A stretch of DNA of 42,843 nt, taken from positions 1 to 42,843 of the forward strand of contig JAEXOR010000046.1 of the NCBI GenBank assembly GCA_023439185.1, given 5' to 3'. The translations under genes were made by a program, and so were the position numbers. The notes below the pieces were generated by a model. That model was not told where the DNA came from. It searched no databases and was given only the letters and a program-made list of their open reading frames with translations. Position 1 is the first letter of the stretch. Every line of letters begins with the position of its first letter. This DNA comes from Bacillota bacterium. Its GTDB lineage: Bacteria > Bacillota > Desulfotomaculia > Desulfotomaculales > Desulfallaceae. This document shows, piece after piece, positions 32,102-40,482 of this stretch.

Positions 32102-33202
32102 TCAGGCATCTAAAACCGCTTCCCGCACCAGACGGGCGATTCTTTCAATCTCCGGGAACGTAAGCCCGGGATGCGCGGGTATGGCCAATACTTCCCCGGC
32201 GGCCCTTTCAGCCTCCGGAAAATCGCCCGCTTTATATCCCAGGTGCTTGTAAACCGGCTGCAAGTGCAGCGGTATGGGATAGTATATGCCGCAATCAATG
32301 CCGTTTTTTTGCAGATAGGTTTTAATGGCGTCCCTGCGGGGCGACCTGATTACGTATAAGTGATAGGTGTGCCTGTTACCCTCCGTCTCCCGGGGGATTT
32401 TAACTGCATCACCAAGCAATTGATTATAATGTGCGGCCAGGGCTTTACGCTTTTCAATCAATGTTTCCAGGTACTTGAATTTCACCAGCAGCACCGACGC
32501 CTGCAATTCGTCCAGCCTGCTGTTGTAACCCATTGCTTCGTGAACAAATTTGCTCCGGCTGCCGTGCGCGCGCAGGACCTCAATCCGGGCCGCCAGACTG
32601 CTGTTTCCTGTTACCACCATGCCGCCGTCTCCATATCCGCCAAGGTTTTTGGTGGGAAAGAAACTGAAACAGCCCGCGTGTCCCAGCGAGCCCGCCCGGC
32701 GGCCCTTGTATTCCGCACCCATGGCCTGGCAGGCATCCTCAATAACCACCAGGCCGTTTTGGCCGGCCAGATCGATCACGGCGTCCATGTCGGTTATTTG
32801 GCCAAAAACATGGACCGGAACAATGGCCCTGGTGCGGCCGGTAATGCGATGTTTTATTTTTTCCGGGTCAATATTGAAAGTGTCGCCATCAATATCCGCA
32901 AACACCGGGGTAGCCCCGGTGCGGGTGATGGCTCCGGCGGTGGCAAAAAAAGTAAACGGGGTGGTGATTACCTCGTCCCCGGCGCCGACGCCGCAGGCCG
33001 ACAGAGAAAGGTACAGGGCGTCGGAGCCGCTGGCAACCCCGATGCCGAACGACGTTCCGCAGCAAGAGGCGATGTTTTTTTCCAGCTGCCGTACCCGGGG
33101 TCCCAGAATATATTTCCCAGCGGCCAGAGTTTCCAGCACTGCCGCGGTGATTTCCTCCCGCAGTGCAAAGTATTGGCTTCGCAAGTCAAAAAGCTCAATC
33201 AC
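32102..33202 (-). CDS. DegT/DnrJ/EryC1-family sugar aminotransferase (B), WbpE-like
   Basis: 366 residues. Lys185 lies in SFFPTKNLGGYGDGGM, the form seen in WbpE/WlbC-type enzymes that aminate the 3-keto intermediate of UDP-GlcNAc-derived acids. Other motifs are GVASGSDALYL and VIEDACQAMGAEY. It follows the Gfo/Idh dehydrogenase gene by one nucleotide, and these two steps are consecutive in the WbpB-WbpE route. Start GTG 33202. It is a paralogue of the next gene but clearly diverged. Confidence 0.9.
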   Translation of the reverse strand: MIELFDLRSQYFALREEITAAVLETLAAGKYILGPRVRQLEKNIASCCGTSFGIGVASGSDALYLSLSACGVGAGDEVITTPFTFFATAGAITRTGATPVFADIDGDTFNIDPEKIKHRITGRTRAIVPVHVFGQITDMDAVIDLAGQNGLVVIEDACQAMGAEYKGRRAGSLGHAGCFSFFPTKNLGGYGDGGMVVTGNSSLAARIEVLRAHGSRSKFVHEAMGYNSRLDELQASVLLVKFKYLETLIEKRKALAAHYNQLLGDAVKIPRETEGNRHTYHLYVIRSPRRDAIKTYLQKNGIDCGIYYPIPLHLQPVYKHLGYKAGDFPEAERAAGEVLAIPAHPGLTFPEIERIARLVREAVLDA

Positions 33203-33203
33203 A

Positions 33204-34253
33204 TCACTTTCCTCCGCTTACGAGCAGGGGCAGCGAAACCGGACGGCCGGTTCCGGCCGCCTGGTAAATGCCGAGTACCAGTTCAAGGGATTTTCTGCCC
33301 TCATGGCCGTCTACAGCCGGGCGGCAGCCCTTTTGCAGCGCATCAATCAAATCCCGCAGCACCGCCAGGTGCCCGGCGTCATAATTTTCGTCCGTCCCCG
33401 CGCAAATATACATGGCCTGTTCTTTGCCGATAAAATCACAGAAATCCCAAGCCCTTATTTTGCTGCCCTTTTCGTTGCCGATGACCACCGTGCCCCTTTG
33501 GCCGAACACCGCAATGGTCTCTTCAAGATTGCGGGGATAGACAGTGGACGCGGCTTCAATCAAGCCCAGTGCGCCGCTCTGAAATTTCAGCAGCGCCAGG
33601 CCCACATCTTCGGCGTCAATGGGCCGGTACCGGGTGGCCGTTTGCGCCGTTACACTGTCCACCCCGCCCATGATCCACTGCAGCGCGTCAATGCTGTGGA
33701 TGGCTTGGTTCATCAATACGCCCCCGCCTTTTTCCCTGCTGCCGCGCCAGGAGCACCGGCTGTAATAATCGTTGTTACGGTTCCAGCGCACCGTAACCGT
33801 CCCGTGACTCAGTTTGCCAAACTTGCCCCCGTCGACGGCCAGTTTCAATATCTGCATCGCGGGCCTGAAACGGTTCTGCAGCACCACGGACAGGTATACT
33901 CCCTCCCGCTCACAGGTGCCGATCAACCGGTCGGCGCTTTCCAGAGACAGGGCCATGGGCTTCTCCATCAAAACATGCCTGCCCCTTTGAGCGGCCATGA
34001 TCCCCATCGCGGAGTGCAGCTCGCTGGGGGTGCAGATGATCACTACATCCAGGCTTTTTTCTTTCTCCAGCATCTCTTCGTAATGAAGATAACCGCTGAT
34101 ACCATAATGGCGGGTGAAGTTTTCCAGCGCTCCGGCATCGCTATCGCAGGCCGCCGCCAGTTCCGCCCCCGGTAACTGCAGCAGGGCCCGGGCATGGCTC
34201 TTCGCCGCGTGCCCGCAGCCGACGATGCCGAATTTAACCTGGGCGCCGGTCAT
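33204..34253 (-). CDS. Gfo/Idh/MocA-family dehydrogenase, probably WbpB/WlbA-like
   Basis: 349 residues. The NAD-binding motif is GIVGCGHAAKSHARAL at the N-terminus. ICTPSELHSAMG and MEKPMALSLESADRL follow, with the EKP lysine of the family. A conserved His in GGVLMNQAIHSIDALQWIMG is typical of the active site. It is expected to oxidise a UDP-sugar at C3. The start ATG 34253 overlaps the Wzz-like gene stop (ATGA). With the DegT and LbH genes it fits the acetamido sugar path; the precise substrate is inferred. Confidence 0.88.
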   Translation of the reverse strand: MTGAQVKFGIVGCGHAAKSHARALLQLPGAELAAACDSDAGALENFTRHYGISGYLHYEEMLEKEKSLDVVIICTPSELHSAMGIMAAQRGRHVLMEKPMALSLESADRLIGTCEREGVYLSVVLQNRFRPAMQILKLAVDGGKFGKLSHGTVTVRWNRNNDYYSRCSWRGSREKGGGVLMNQAIHSIDALQWIMGGVDSVTAQTATRYRPIDAEDVGLALLKFQSGALGLIEAASTVYPRNLEETIAVFGQRGTVVIGNEKGSKIRAWDFCDFIGKEQAMYICAGTDENYDAGHLAVLRDLIDALQKGCRPAVDGHEGRKSLELVLGIYQAAGTGRPVSLPLLVSGGK

Positions 34254-34843
34254 GCCTTAGGCTCCCGGTGATCCACCGCCAATACCGCCAGTACCGAAAT
34301 ACACAGCCCGGCCGCGGCCGCAACGAGCACCGTTAATAAAATATCCGGCCCCACCGGTTTACCGTCCGGCAACGCCGGGATCAACAGCCGCAGGTTATTC
34401 ATTTTCCATACCTGCGTCTCGTGCCGCAGCAGGATATCGCACAGCGAGTTAGCTATACGGGCCGCCCTGACAGGGTTGGCGTCTTGCACCACTATTTCCA
34501 GCAATTCCAGATCTTTCACCTTGCGTACGCTTACCATTTGCCCCAGTTGATCCGCCGTCAGCCCGCCGCCCAATTCCGCGGCCAGCTTTTCCAGCACCGG
34601 CTTGCCGGCGGCCAGTTCACTGTAAGTCCTGGCCAACTGCCGGTACATCATCAGGCTGTTATAGTCCATGCTCAGTTCACCGGTTGCCTGGCCATACCCG
34701 TTGAGCATCATCACCGCCCTGGCCTGATACTTGACGGGTATAATCATACAGGCCGCTCCGGCACCCAGCACGGCAAGCATTACAGTAACCAGAACAAAAA
34801 ATAGCCTTTTATTGACTGCCTCCATTAATCGCCCGCAATCCAA
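34250..34843 (-). CDS. Wzz-like polysaccharide co-polymerase
   Basis: About 197 residues with membrane helices at both ends (LFFVLVTVMLAVLGAGAACM, and ILLTVLVAAAAGLCISVLAV) and a helical extracellular part between. This is the arrangement of Wzz/CapA chain-length regulators (PF02706). No kinase domain is attached and no tyrosine kinase gene is in the window. The start is TTG 34843, 8 nt after AGAGGTGAG. It belongs to the same transcription unit as the sugar enzymes. Confidence 0.82.
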   Translation of the reverse strand: MDCGRLMEAVNKRLFFVLVTVMLAVLGAGAACMIIPVKYQARAVMMLNGYGQATGELSMDYNSLMMYRQLARTYSELAAGKPVLEKLAAELGGGLTADQLGQMVSVRKVKDLELLEIVVQDANPVRAARIANSLCDILLRHETQVWKMNNLRLLIPALPDGKPVGPDILLTVLVAAAAGLCISVLAVLAVDHREPKA

Positions 34844-34856
34844 CCTGCTCACCTCT

Positions 34857-35603
34857 TTAAAGTTTTTCAGCGTCCGGCACCGGCCTGACGAACCTGGCCG
34901 GCCGGCCCATAACCAGGGATTCCGGCCGGGTATCCCCGGTCACCAGCGATCCCGCGGCCACAAAGCATTCCCTGGCCACCTTGACCCCCGGAAGCAGCAG
35001 CGCCCCGGCGCCCACCCTGGCATTTTCTTCAATACACGGCCCGACCAACCGGCCCGCTCCGTCCTTGCCCCTGCCGGCCCGGTTATCGTTGGCGGTAATC
35101 ACCATGGGCGCTATAAAGGCGCGGGCGCCGACCACGGTTTGAGCCGTCAGGTAAGCTCCGGTTTGAATTTTCGTATATTCCCCCACCAGCACGTCGTTTT
35201 CCAGGGCCGCCCCCCGGCCGATGATTACTTGGCAGCCGACGACACAGTTTTCCCGCACCGAAGCCAAATCCCCCACCATTACATCCCGGCCCAAAACAGT
35301 GCCGGCGTACAGCACCACCCCGCTGCCCAGCACGCAGCCGGAGTCCATCCGCAGGGGCGGCAGTTTACCCGCCGCCCGCCGCCGGCTGGTCGGCGCCGGG
35401 TGGGGCTGCTTGCCGATTACGCAATTGTCTCCGATGCTGCATTTTTCCCCGATTACCGTACCGGGATATACAGTTACATTGTTGCCGATCCGCGAACCGC
35501 TTCCGACAATCACGTCCCGGGCAATAACCGTGAAAAACCCAACCTGGCAGTCCTGTTCCACCCTGGCCAGGGGGTGGATATAATTTGTCAAGCAACCCAC
35601 CAA
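34857..35603 (-). CDS. Left-handed beta-helix acyltransferase, WbpD-like
   Basis: 248 residues with many hexapeptide repeats ([LIV]-G-x4: VIVGSGSRIGNNVTVYPGTV, VGDLASVRENCVV, CIEENARVGAGALLLPGVKV). The C-terminal GRPARFVRPVP is typical of sugar N-acetyltransferases such as WbpD/WlbB. A loop of about 20 residues (HPAPTSRRRAAGKLP) breaks the helix. It probably acetylates the 3-amino group made by a DegT enzyme. Several starts (TTG 35603, GTG, TTG) are close together with a poor SD. It comes after the terminator at 35671-35706. Confidence 0.88.
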   Translation of the reverse strand: MVGCLTNYIHPLARVEQDCQVGFFTVIARDVIVGSGSRIGNNVTVYPGTVIGEKCSIGDNCVIGKQPHPAPTSRRRAAGKLPPLRMDSGCVLGSGVVLYAGTVLGRDVMVGDLASVRENCVVGCQVIIGRGAALENDVLVGEYTKIQTGAYLTAQTVVGARAFIAPMVITANDNRAGRGKDGAGRLVGPCIEENARVGAGALLLPGVKVARECFVAAGSLVTGDTRPESLVMGRPARFVRPVPDAEKL

Positions 35604-35670
35604 CCGATCTGCTTTTGCTCTTCCATAATATGACCCCGGCCGGACTATGGTGAACGTACCGCCGCCGCTG

Positions 35671-35706
35671 AAAATAAAAGAGCCGCCTTTTTAATAAAAG
35701 CGGCCC
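35671..35706 (-). terminator. Terminator after the large secreted protein
   Basis: Minus strand GGGCCGC and GCGGCTC extended by TTTT/AAAA pairs, followed by TTTTATTTT. It separates the 698-residue protein from the acyltransferase and sugar genes. Confidence 0.8.
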
Positions 35707-35735
35707 TTGCAGCATGAGCATATTGTTTTATTAAC

Positions 35736-37832
35736 CTATGCTTTGGTAAAGGAAACGTCATCGAAATCGTGGGCGCCCGAACCGCCGTTAACCAGCAACT
35801 TAATCAGTATCCGGGCCGCGCCGGCCGGGGCGGTCACCGTTTGATGGGGCATCTGCTCCCAGCCCCCGCCCTTGTGTTTGTGCAGCACGCTGCCGCTGGT
35901 AAGCTGCTTACCGGCGGAGTCGTAGAAGAAATAGGCTATCCGGGCGTCGCTGGACGCGTTGCCCTTACGGGTTTTGGCGGTGAGCACGTACTTGGCTCCC
36001 GGCTGTACCGTGACGTACTGGTAAAAGTTCCAGCCGTATTTGGCGCTGCCGTATTTGTTGCCTCCGGATTCGCTCTTCACCGCCACGTCGGGACCAGACC
36101 AGCCCCCGGCGCCCAGGCTGAAGCTCCCGTTATGCACCAGTTCACCCACGGGGGGGTTGTCCACCGGCGGTTCCTCCGCCGGAGGTTCTTCCTCAGCCGG
36201 CGGCTCATCTACCGGCGGATTACCGGGCGGTAGCGGACTATCGGCACTGTACATGGAAACATCGTCGAAATCATGGGCGCCCGAACCGCTGTTAACCAAC
36301 AGCTTAATCAGTATCCGGGCCGCGCCGGCCGGGGCGGCCACCGTTTGACGGGGCATCTGCTCCCAGCCCCCGCCCTTGTGCTTGTACAGCACGCTGCCGC
36401 TGGTAAGCTGCTTGCCGGCGGAGTCGTAGAAGAAATAGGCTATCCGGGCGTCGCTGGACGCGTTGCCCTTCCGGGTTTTGGCGGTGAGCACGTACTTGGC
36501 TCCCGGCTGTACCGTGACGTACTGATAAAAGTTCCAGCCGTATTTGGCGCTGCCGTATTTGTTGCCTCCGGATTCGCTCTTCACCGCCACGTCGGGGCCG
36601 GACCAGCCCCCGGCGCCCAGGCTGAAGCTCCCGTTATGCACCAGTTCACCCGCGGGAGGGTTGTCCACCGGCGGTTCTTCCCCAGCCGGCGGGGGATCAT
36701 CGGACCCGTCGCCCCGGTAACCGGGATTGGAATTGGCTTTATTCAACATGGCCATCGCCAGAAGGCCGGTGGGACCGCCGTACGACATGGCGGACAGCTT
36801 GGTGTAAATGGTGTCGGTGATCACTGGCATAAACTGGCCGTAAGCCGACCAGAATCCGATATACCAGTTGTACGGGGTGGTTCCGTCACCCAGCACGTTG
36901 TTGGCAATGGCGCCGTTTGATTTAATCATTTTTTTGGCCGCGGTATTGGCAAACCTGAGCATGTCATCCTTGCTGAAAACCAGGCCGGCATGGTAGGCCT
37001 GAAAAGCGGCTTCAACGTCTATGCCGGCATGTCCGATATCTTCGTAAGACGAGCTGTAGAACGACGAATAGCGCCAGTAGTACCCGTTGGTAGCAGAATC
37101 AATCAGCAAGTTGTTTTTAAAATACTGGAACATTTTCCGGGCCCGGTTCAGGTAGCCGGTATCCCCGGTGGCCCGGTAAATCATTAATTCCGTCCTGGCC
37201 ATGGCCAGGTACTGGTTGTGCGGCAGACCCATCCCGGCCTGCTTGTAAGGCATCCCGGCCCGAAACTTGTAATAGCCGGTATTTCCATTGTCCACCCACT
37301 CATCGGCGTGAACCGCCACCGCGTCCTTGGCCGCTTTCAAAAAAAGTTCTTTCTCCGCTGAATAACGGGCCAGGGCGGGGTTTTTAGCCACAATGGCGGC
37401 AAATTTAGCCATTGGGTATGTAATCATGCCGGTGTGCACGGCAAAAATCGCGTACTGCCCGTTTGAAGTATAGCTTCCATTGCGCCAGGCGGGCAGCTTA
37501 AGCCCCCGATAGTCGCCAACGCCGCGGGAAACATCCCGCTGGGCCAGTACCCCTTTGCCGTGGGTGATGAATTTATCCAGGTAATAAGTGTCACCCGTCG
37601 CTTCGTACATCGTCACGTAGGCATCCAGCACATAACTTTCGCCCCAGGCCAGCGTAGCGCTGTCGTTATTGGCGTCCTTATGCCAGTTGCCGTTATTGAT
37701 GGTATCCAGGCTGTTGAACTTTTGCTTTAATTCCGATGCATTCGCCGCCATCGCCTGCATGGGCAGCAGTGTTGCTAAAAATACCAAAATCAAAACTACC
37801 GTGCTCCACTTGGTGCTTTTTTTCCCTCGCAT
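35736..37832 (-). CDS. Large secreted protein: helical-barrel domain plus two duplicated beta-sandwich domains
   Basis: 698 residues with a signal peptide (MRGKKSTKWSTVVLILVFLA, ending AMAANA). Residues about 30-370 form an alpha-helical domain with repeats such as ESYVLDAYVTMYEATGDTYY and MARTELMIYRATGDTGYLNR, resembling (alpha/alpha)6-barrel glycosidases, lyases or C5-epimerases; I cannot name the activity. Two almost identical modules of about 140 residues follow (each VHNGSFSLGAGGWSGPDV... to DFDDVS), resembling CenC-type carbohydrate-binding modules (PF02018). They are joined by Pro/Glu-rich linkers. Its place between glycosyltransferase and sugar-synthesis genes suggests it acts on the polysaccharide of this locus. 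Start ATG 37832 after AGGAGG, with its own promoter. Confidence 0.85.
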   Translation of the reverse strand: MRGKKSTKWSTVVLILVFLATLLPMQAMAANASELKQKFNSLDTINNGNWHKDANNDSATLAWGESYVLDAYVTMYEATGDTYYLDKFITHGKGVLAQRDVSRGVGDYRGLKLPAWRNGSYTSNGQYAIFAVHTGMITYPMAKFAAIVAKNPALARYSAEKELFLKAAKDAVAVHADEWVDNGNTGYYKFRAGMPYKQAGMGLPHNQYLAMARTELMIYRATGDTGYLNRARKMFQYFKNNLLIDSATNGYYWRYSSFYSSSYEDIGHAGIDVEAAFQAYHAGLVFSKDDMLRFANTAAKKMIKSNGAIANNVLGDGTTPYNWYIGFWSAYGQFMPVITDTIYTKLSAMSYGGPTGLLAMAMLNKANSNPGYRGDGSDDPPPAGEEPPVDNPPAGELVHNGSFSLGAGGWSGPDVAVKSESGGNKYGSAKYGWNFYQYVTVQPGAKYVLTAKTRKGNASSDARIAYFFYDSAGKQLTSGSVLYKHKGGGWEQMPRQTVAAPAGAARILIKLLVNSGSGAHDFDDVSMYSADSPLPPGNPPVDEPPAEEEPPAEEPPVDNPPVGELVHNGSFSLGAGGWSGPDVAVKSESGGNKYGSAKYGWNFYQYVTVQPGAKYVLTAKTRKGNASSDARIAYFFYDSAGKQLTSGSVLHKHKGGGWEQMPHQTVTAPAGAARILIKLLVNGGSGAHDFDDVSFTKA
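35754..36175. repeat. Tandem coding duplication, copy nearest the C-terminus
   Basis: About 420 bp nearly identical to 36258-36679, offset by exactly 504 bp (168 codons). It encodes the last carbohydrate-binding-like module and its preceding linker. Differences are scattered single bases. Confidence 0.95.
36258..36679. repeat. Tandem coding duplication, first module copy
   Basis: Partner of 35754-36175, in the same gene and frame. It encodes the first carbohydrate-binding-like module. The two copies are separated by a variable Pro/Glu-rich linker. Confidence 0.95.
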
Positions 37833-37880
37833 ACAATACCTCCTGCTGTAATAAATTTTCTGTCCTCCGGCGAGGTACCG

Positions 37881-37909
37881 GTTATAGTAAAATTCGACAT
37901 TTTTTTCAA
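37881..37909 (-). promoter_or_regulatory. Promoter of the large secreted protein
   Basis: Minus-strand TTGAAA (37909-37904), a 17-nt spacer and TATAAC (37886-37881), about 50 nt before the ATG. Confidence 0.75.
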
Positions 37910-37967
37910 TTTGCCTGTTGGTAAATTAAACCACTTATTTTTTGGCGCCATGCGCCGGTGGTCCGGT

Positions 37968-37997
37968 AATAAAAACCCGGACCGATTAAAAACCGGG
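37968..37997 (-). terminator. Terminator after the last glycosyltransferase gene
   Basis: Minus strand CCCGG and CCGGG (5 bp) enclose a 12-nt loop, followed by TTTTTATT. It splits the glycosyltransferase genes from the secreted-protein gene. Confidence 0.6.
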
Positions 37998-38026
37998 CCG
38001 GGCCTATATCCAACCGGACTGACTGT

Positions 38027-39271
38027 TCAACCAACGCCCAGAAGCAATGCTTCCAGCTTATCCACCAGTACCGGCGCAGCATGAAACCGCTCAAAATAAA
38101 TTCTGCCCCCCTGTCCCAGCTTGGCTCTGGTTTCTCCGGACATATAACCCATGTCGATCATGGCCCCGGCCAGCGCCCGGGGGTCGTCGGACGGAACGTG
38201 CCGGCCGAACCGGGAAAAATCCGGCACCGGCAGGTTATCCGCCGCCGCTATAATCGGCCTGGCCGCCGCCATGTATTCATATAGCTTGTTGGGACTTAAA
38301 CCGTACCGGTAGGCCCGGCTGTTGCGCAGGTGAAAAATACAAACACCGGAACGCGCCAGTATTGCCGGCACCCGGTCTTTGGCCACCGGCGGCATAAAGG
38401 TTACGTTGGTCAGTCCGTTTTCCCGGGCGGCGCGCACCAAACCATCCTTGGCCGGTCCGCTTCCCACCAGCAAAATGTGGATGCCCTTTACACCTGCCTG
38501 CTGCAATAGAACGGCGGCTTCGACCACCGTTTCCAGCCCGTTGGCGTAACCGTGGGCTCCGGAATAGGTGAAAACGACACTATCACTGTGCTGCTGAAAA
38601 AAACGCGCTTCCCAGGAATGAGGTTTAATTGCCGCGGCATGCCGGTCAAACCAACCCGGGTCGACACCGTTGGGAATATGCGTTACCCTGGAGGCGTCGG
38701 CGCCGATTAGCGATACATAATCGCCACCGCCCGGTAAAACGCTGATGATCCGGCGGGCTTTACGGCACAAATATTTTTCCAGCGCTCCCATGCAGCCCAC
38801 CAGCGGGTTAAACCTGCTGACGGCGCCGATGTCCACCAGGGCGCGGGGGGAAAAATCCCTCATTTCAAAGATAAACGGCGCGCCGTGCCGGCGGGCCAGG
38901 CGGTAAGCGGCCAGACAGGCCGGCAGGTGGGCAGTGGAGCCAATGACCATGTCCGGCGGCTCCAACCCAATCCCCACCCGACCGGCGCGCAGCGCAAAAA
39001 CCAAATGATTGTACAGTCTGGCCAAGCCGTTGCCCCGGTAAACCGGAGTTTTAATCCAAACCCGCTTCACCCCCGCGGCATCCTCCTGCAGCCAATCACA
39101 GCCCGGTGGATACCGGCGCCGCTCAATGCCGTAATTGTGCACAAAGCTAGCTGCAAACAGGGTAACCCGCCAACCCCGGGAAACCAGTTCCCGGGCAAAG
39201 TATTCGTGCCTGCCCGGCCCCGGGGCATGCTGGTTGATGATCCACAGCGAACGTTTTATGACCGGCTCCAT
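38027..39271 (-). CDS. GT4-family glycosyltransferase (third of the row)
   Basis: 414 residues, GT-B fold. N-terminal acceptor domain begins SLWIINQHAPGPGRHEYFAR, as in WbuB-like enzymes. The C-terminal domain has FTYSGAHGYANGLETVVEAA, ILLVGSGPAKDGLVRAA and SPNKLYEYMAAARPIIAA, with the sugar-nucleotide-binding glutamate in the last. It is a retaining transferase for a nucleotide sugar, likely aminosugar. ATG start 39271, one or two nucleotides after the upstream stop. Donor and acceptor unknown. Confidence 0.9.
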   Translation of the reverse strand: MEPVIKRSLWIINQHAPGPGRHEYFARELVSRGWRVTLFAASFVHNYGIERRRYPPGCDWLQEDAAGVKRVWIKTPVYRGNGLARLYNHLVFALRAGRVGIGLEPPDMVIGSTAHLPACLAAYRLARRHGAPFIFEMRDFSPRALVDIGAVSRFNPLVGCMGALEKYLCRKARRIISVLPGGGDYVSLIGADASRVTHIPNGVDPGWFDRHAAAIKPHSWEARFFQQHSDSVVFTYSGAHGYANGLETVVEAAVLLQQAGVKGIHILLVGSGPAKDGLVRAARENGLTNVTFMPPVAKDRVPAILARSGVCIFHLRNSRAYRYGLSPNKLYEYMAAARPIIAAADNLPVPDFSRFGRHVPSDDPRALAGAMIDMGYMSGETRAKLGQGGRIYFERFHAAPVLVDKLEALLLGVG

Positions 39272-39273
39272 AT

Positions 39274-40482
39274 TCAGGCTCCCATTTGGTTTAATAATAG
39301 AAAAACATTTTTTTCCAGGTTAAATCTTTCTTCCACCAAGCGCCGTGCTGCCGGCAACTTCGCCCGGGCGGCCTGCGGATCGTCCAGCACCTCTTTTACT
39401 GCCCGGGCCAAATCCACAGAGTTGCCCGGCGGGACAAGCACACCGGTCGTTTCATTTGCTATGTCCGGTATGCCGCCCGAACAGGCGGCGATAACCGGCA
39501 CCCCCCGGGCCATGGCTTCCATCAGCACTACCGGCACTCCTTCATGTTCCCCGTCCGGGGTCTCCACGCTGGGATGCACCAGCAAATTGATTGCCCCGCT
39601 GCCGAGGATTTTCAATACCCGCTGGTGGGGTAACGCACCGGTTAAAATCACCCGGTCCCCTAATCCCAGTTCGTCAATCAGTCCGGACAGCGCTTTCCTT
39701 TCCGGTCCCTCGCCGATAATCAGGCAGCGGAAGTCAACCCCATGCCGGGCCAGCAATGCACAAGCACTGACCAGGTGCCGGTGGCCTTTTACCGGGGTCA
39801 AGCTGCCCACCGCAGCAATCATGGCGGATTTCCCGACCCTGTCCGGCCCGGCCGGTGCAGCCGCCACTTCAGGCACCTCGACCCCCATGGGCACCAGCAA
39901 TACTTTACCGTCCCGGTCCGGACCTGCCGACTCGAGCAGTTGCCCGTGCCCGCAATGGGAAATTGCCCGGACGAAACGGCAGTGAGCGATCTTTTCAGCC
40001 AGCAGGTTGTTGTTTTGAATATCCCAGCGGTGGGCGGTAAAGCTCCAGCCCACCCCGGTCAAACTTGAGGCCACCATGGCGCAGGTGGACGGGGTGGATG
40101 CCCAGTGGGCATGGATGTGTTCCACCTTGAGCAGGCGCACCTGTCGGGCGATTAATAACGCCTTGGGAAATACCAGCACATTTCTGAGCCGGTTTTTCAG
40201 GCTGCCCCGCCGCAGCAGCATCAGCAGCAAGCCCGTTACCCGCCGGGGAGCTTTAATCAGCCAATGCAGCGCCGCTAGCCAGACCCTGACGCTCCACAGG
40301 CCGGTAACCAGCACGAAGGGCAGCAGGGAGACCCCGTCCCGGTGGAAAACCTGCCCGGCGGGACGAAGGGGCACAATGGTCAGTTCCATCCCGCGCCGGA
40401 CAAGGCAGTTCATCTCCTGGATAATGAACGACTCGGCCCGCCCCAGGGGAGCGGCGACGGTGATATACAGCAGCCGCTTCAC
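39274..40482 (-). CDS. GT4-family glycosyltransferase (second of the row)
   Basis: 402 residues, GT-B fold. It begins MKRLLYITVAAPLGRAESFI and has HIHAHWASTPSTCAMVASSL in the N-terminal half. The donor-binding part has VGSLTPVKGHRHLVSACALL, IIGEGPERKALSGLIDELGL and HPSVETPDGEHEGVPVVLME, where EGVPVV-x-E is the GT4 signature. GTG start 40482 overlaps the previous stop (GTGA). It is a typical capsule/EPS transferase and its specificity cannot be read from the sequence. Confidence 0.92.
   Translation of the reverse strand: MKRLLYITVAAPLGRAESFIIQEMNCLVRRGMELTIVPLRPAGQVFHRDGVSLLPFVLVTGLWSVRVWLAALHWLIKAPRRVTGLLLMLLRRGSLKNRLRNVLVFPKALLIARQVRLLKVEHIHAHWASTPSTCAMVASSLTGVGWSFTAHRWDIQNNNLLAEKIAHCRFVRAISHCGHGQLLESAGPDRDGKVLLVPMGVEVPEVAAAPAGPDRVGKSAMIAAVGSLTPVKGHRHLVSACALLARHGVDFRCLIIGEGPERKALSGLIDELGLGDRVILTGALPHQRVLKILGSGAINLLVHPSVETPDGEHEGVPVVLMEAMARGVPVIAACSGGIPDIANETTGVLVPPGNSVDLARAVKEVLDDPQAARAKLPAARRLVEERFNLEKNVFLLLNQMGA

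Noticed and set aside
32550..34175. Plus-strand open frame of 541 codons opposite the sugar genes
   Set aside because: Antisense to two clearly conserved enzymes, no SD, low-complexity composition; long by chance in GC-rich coding sequence.
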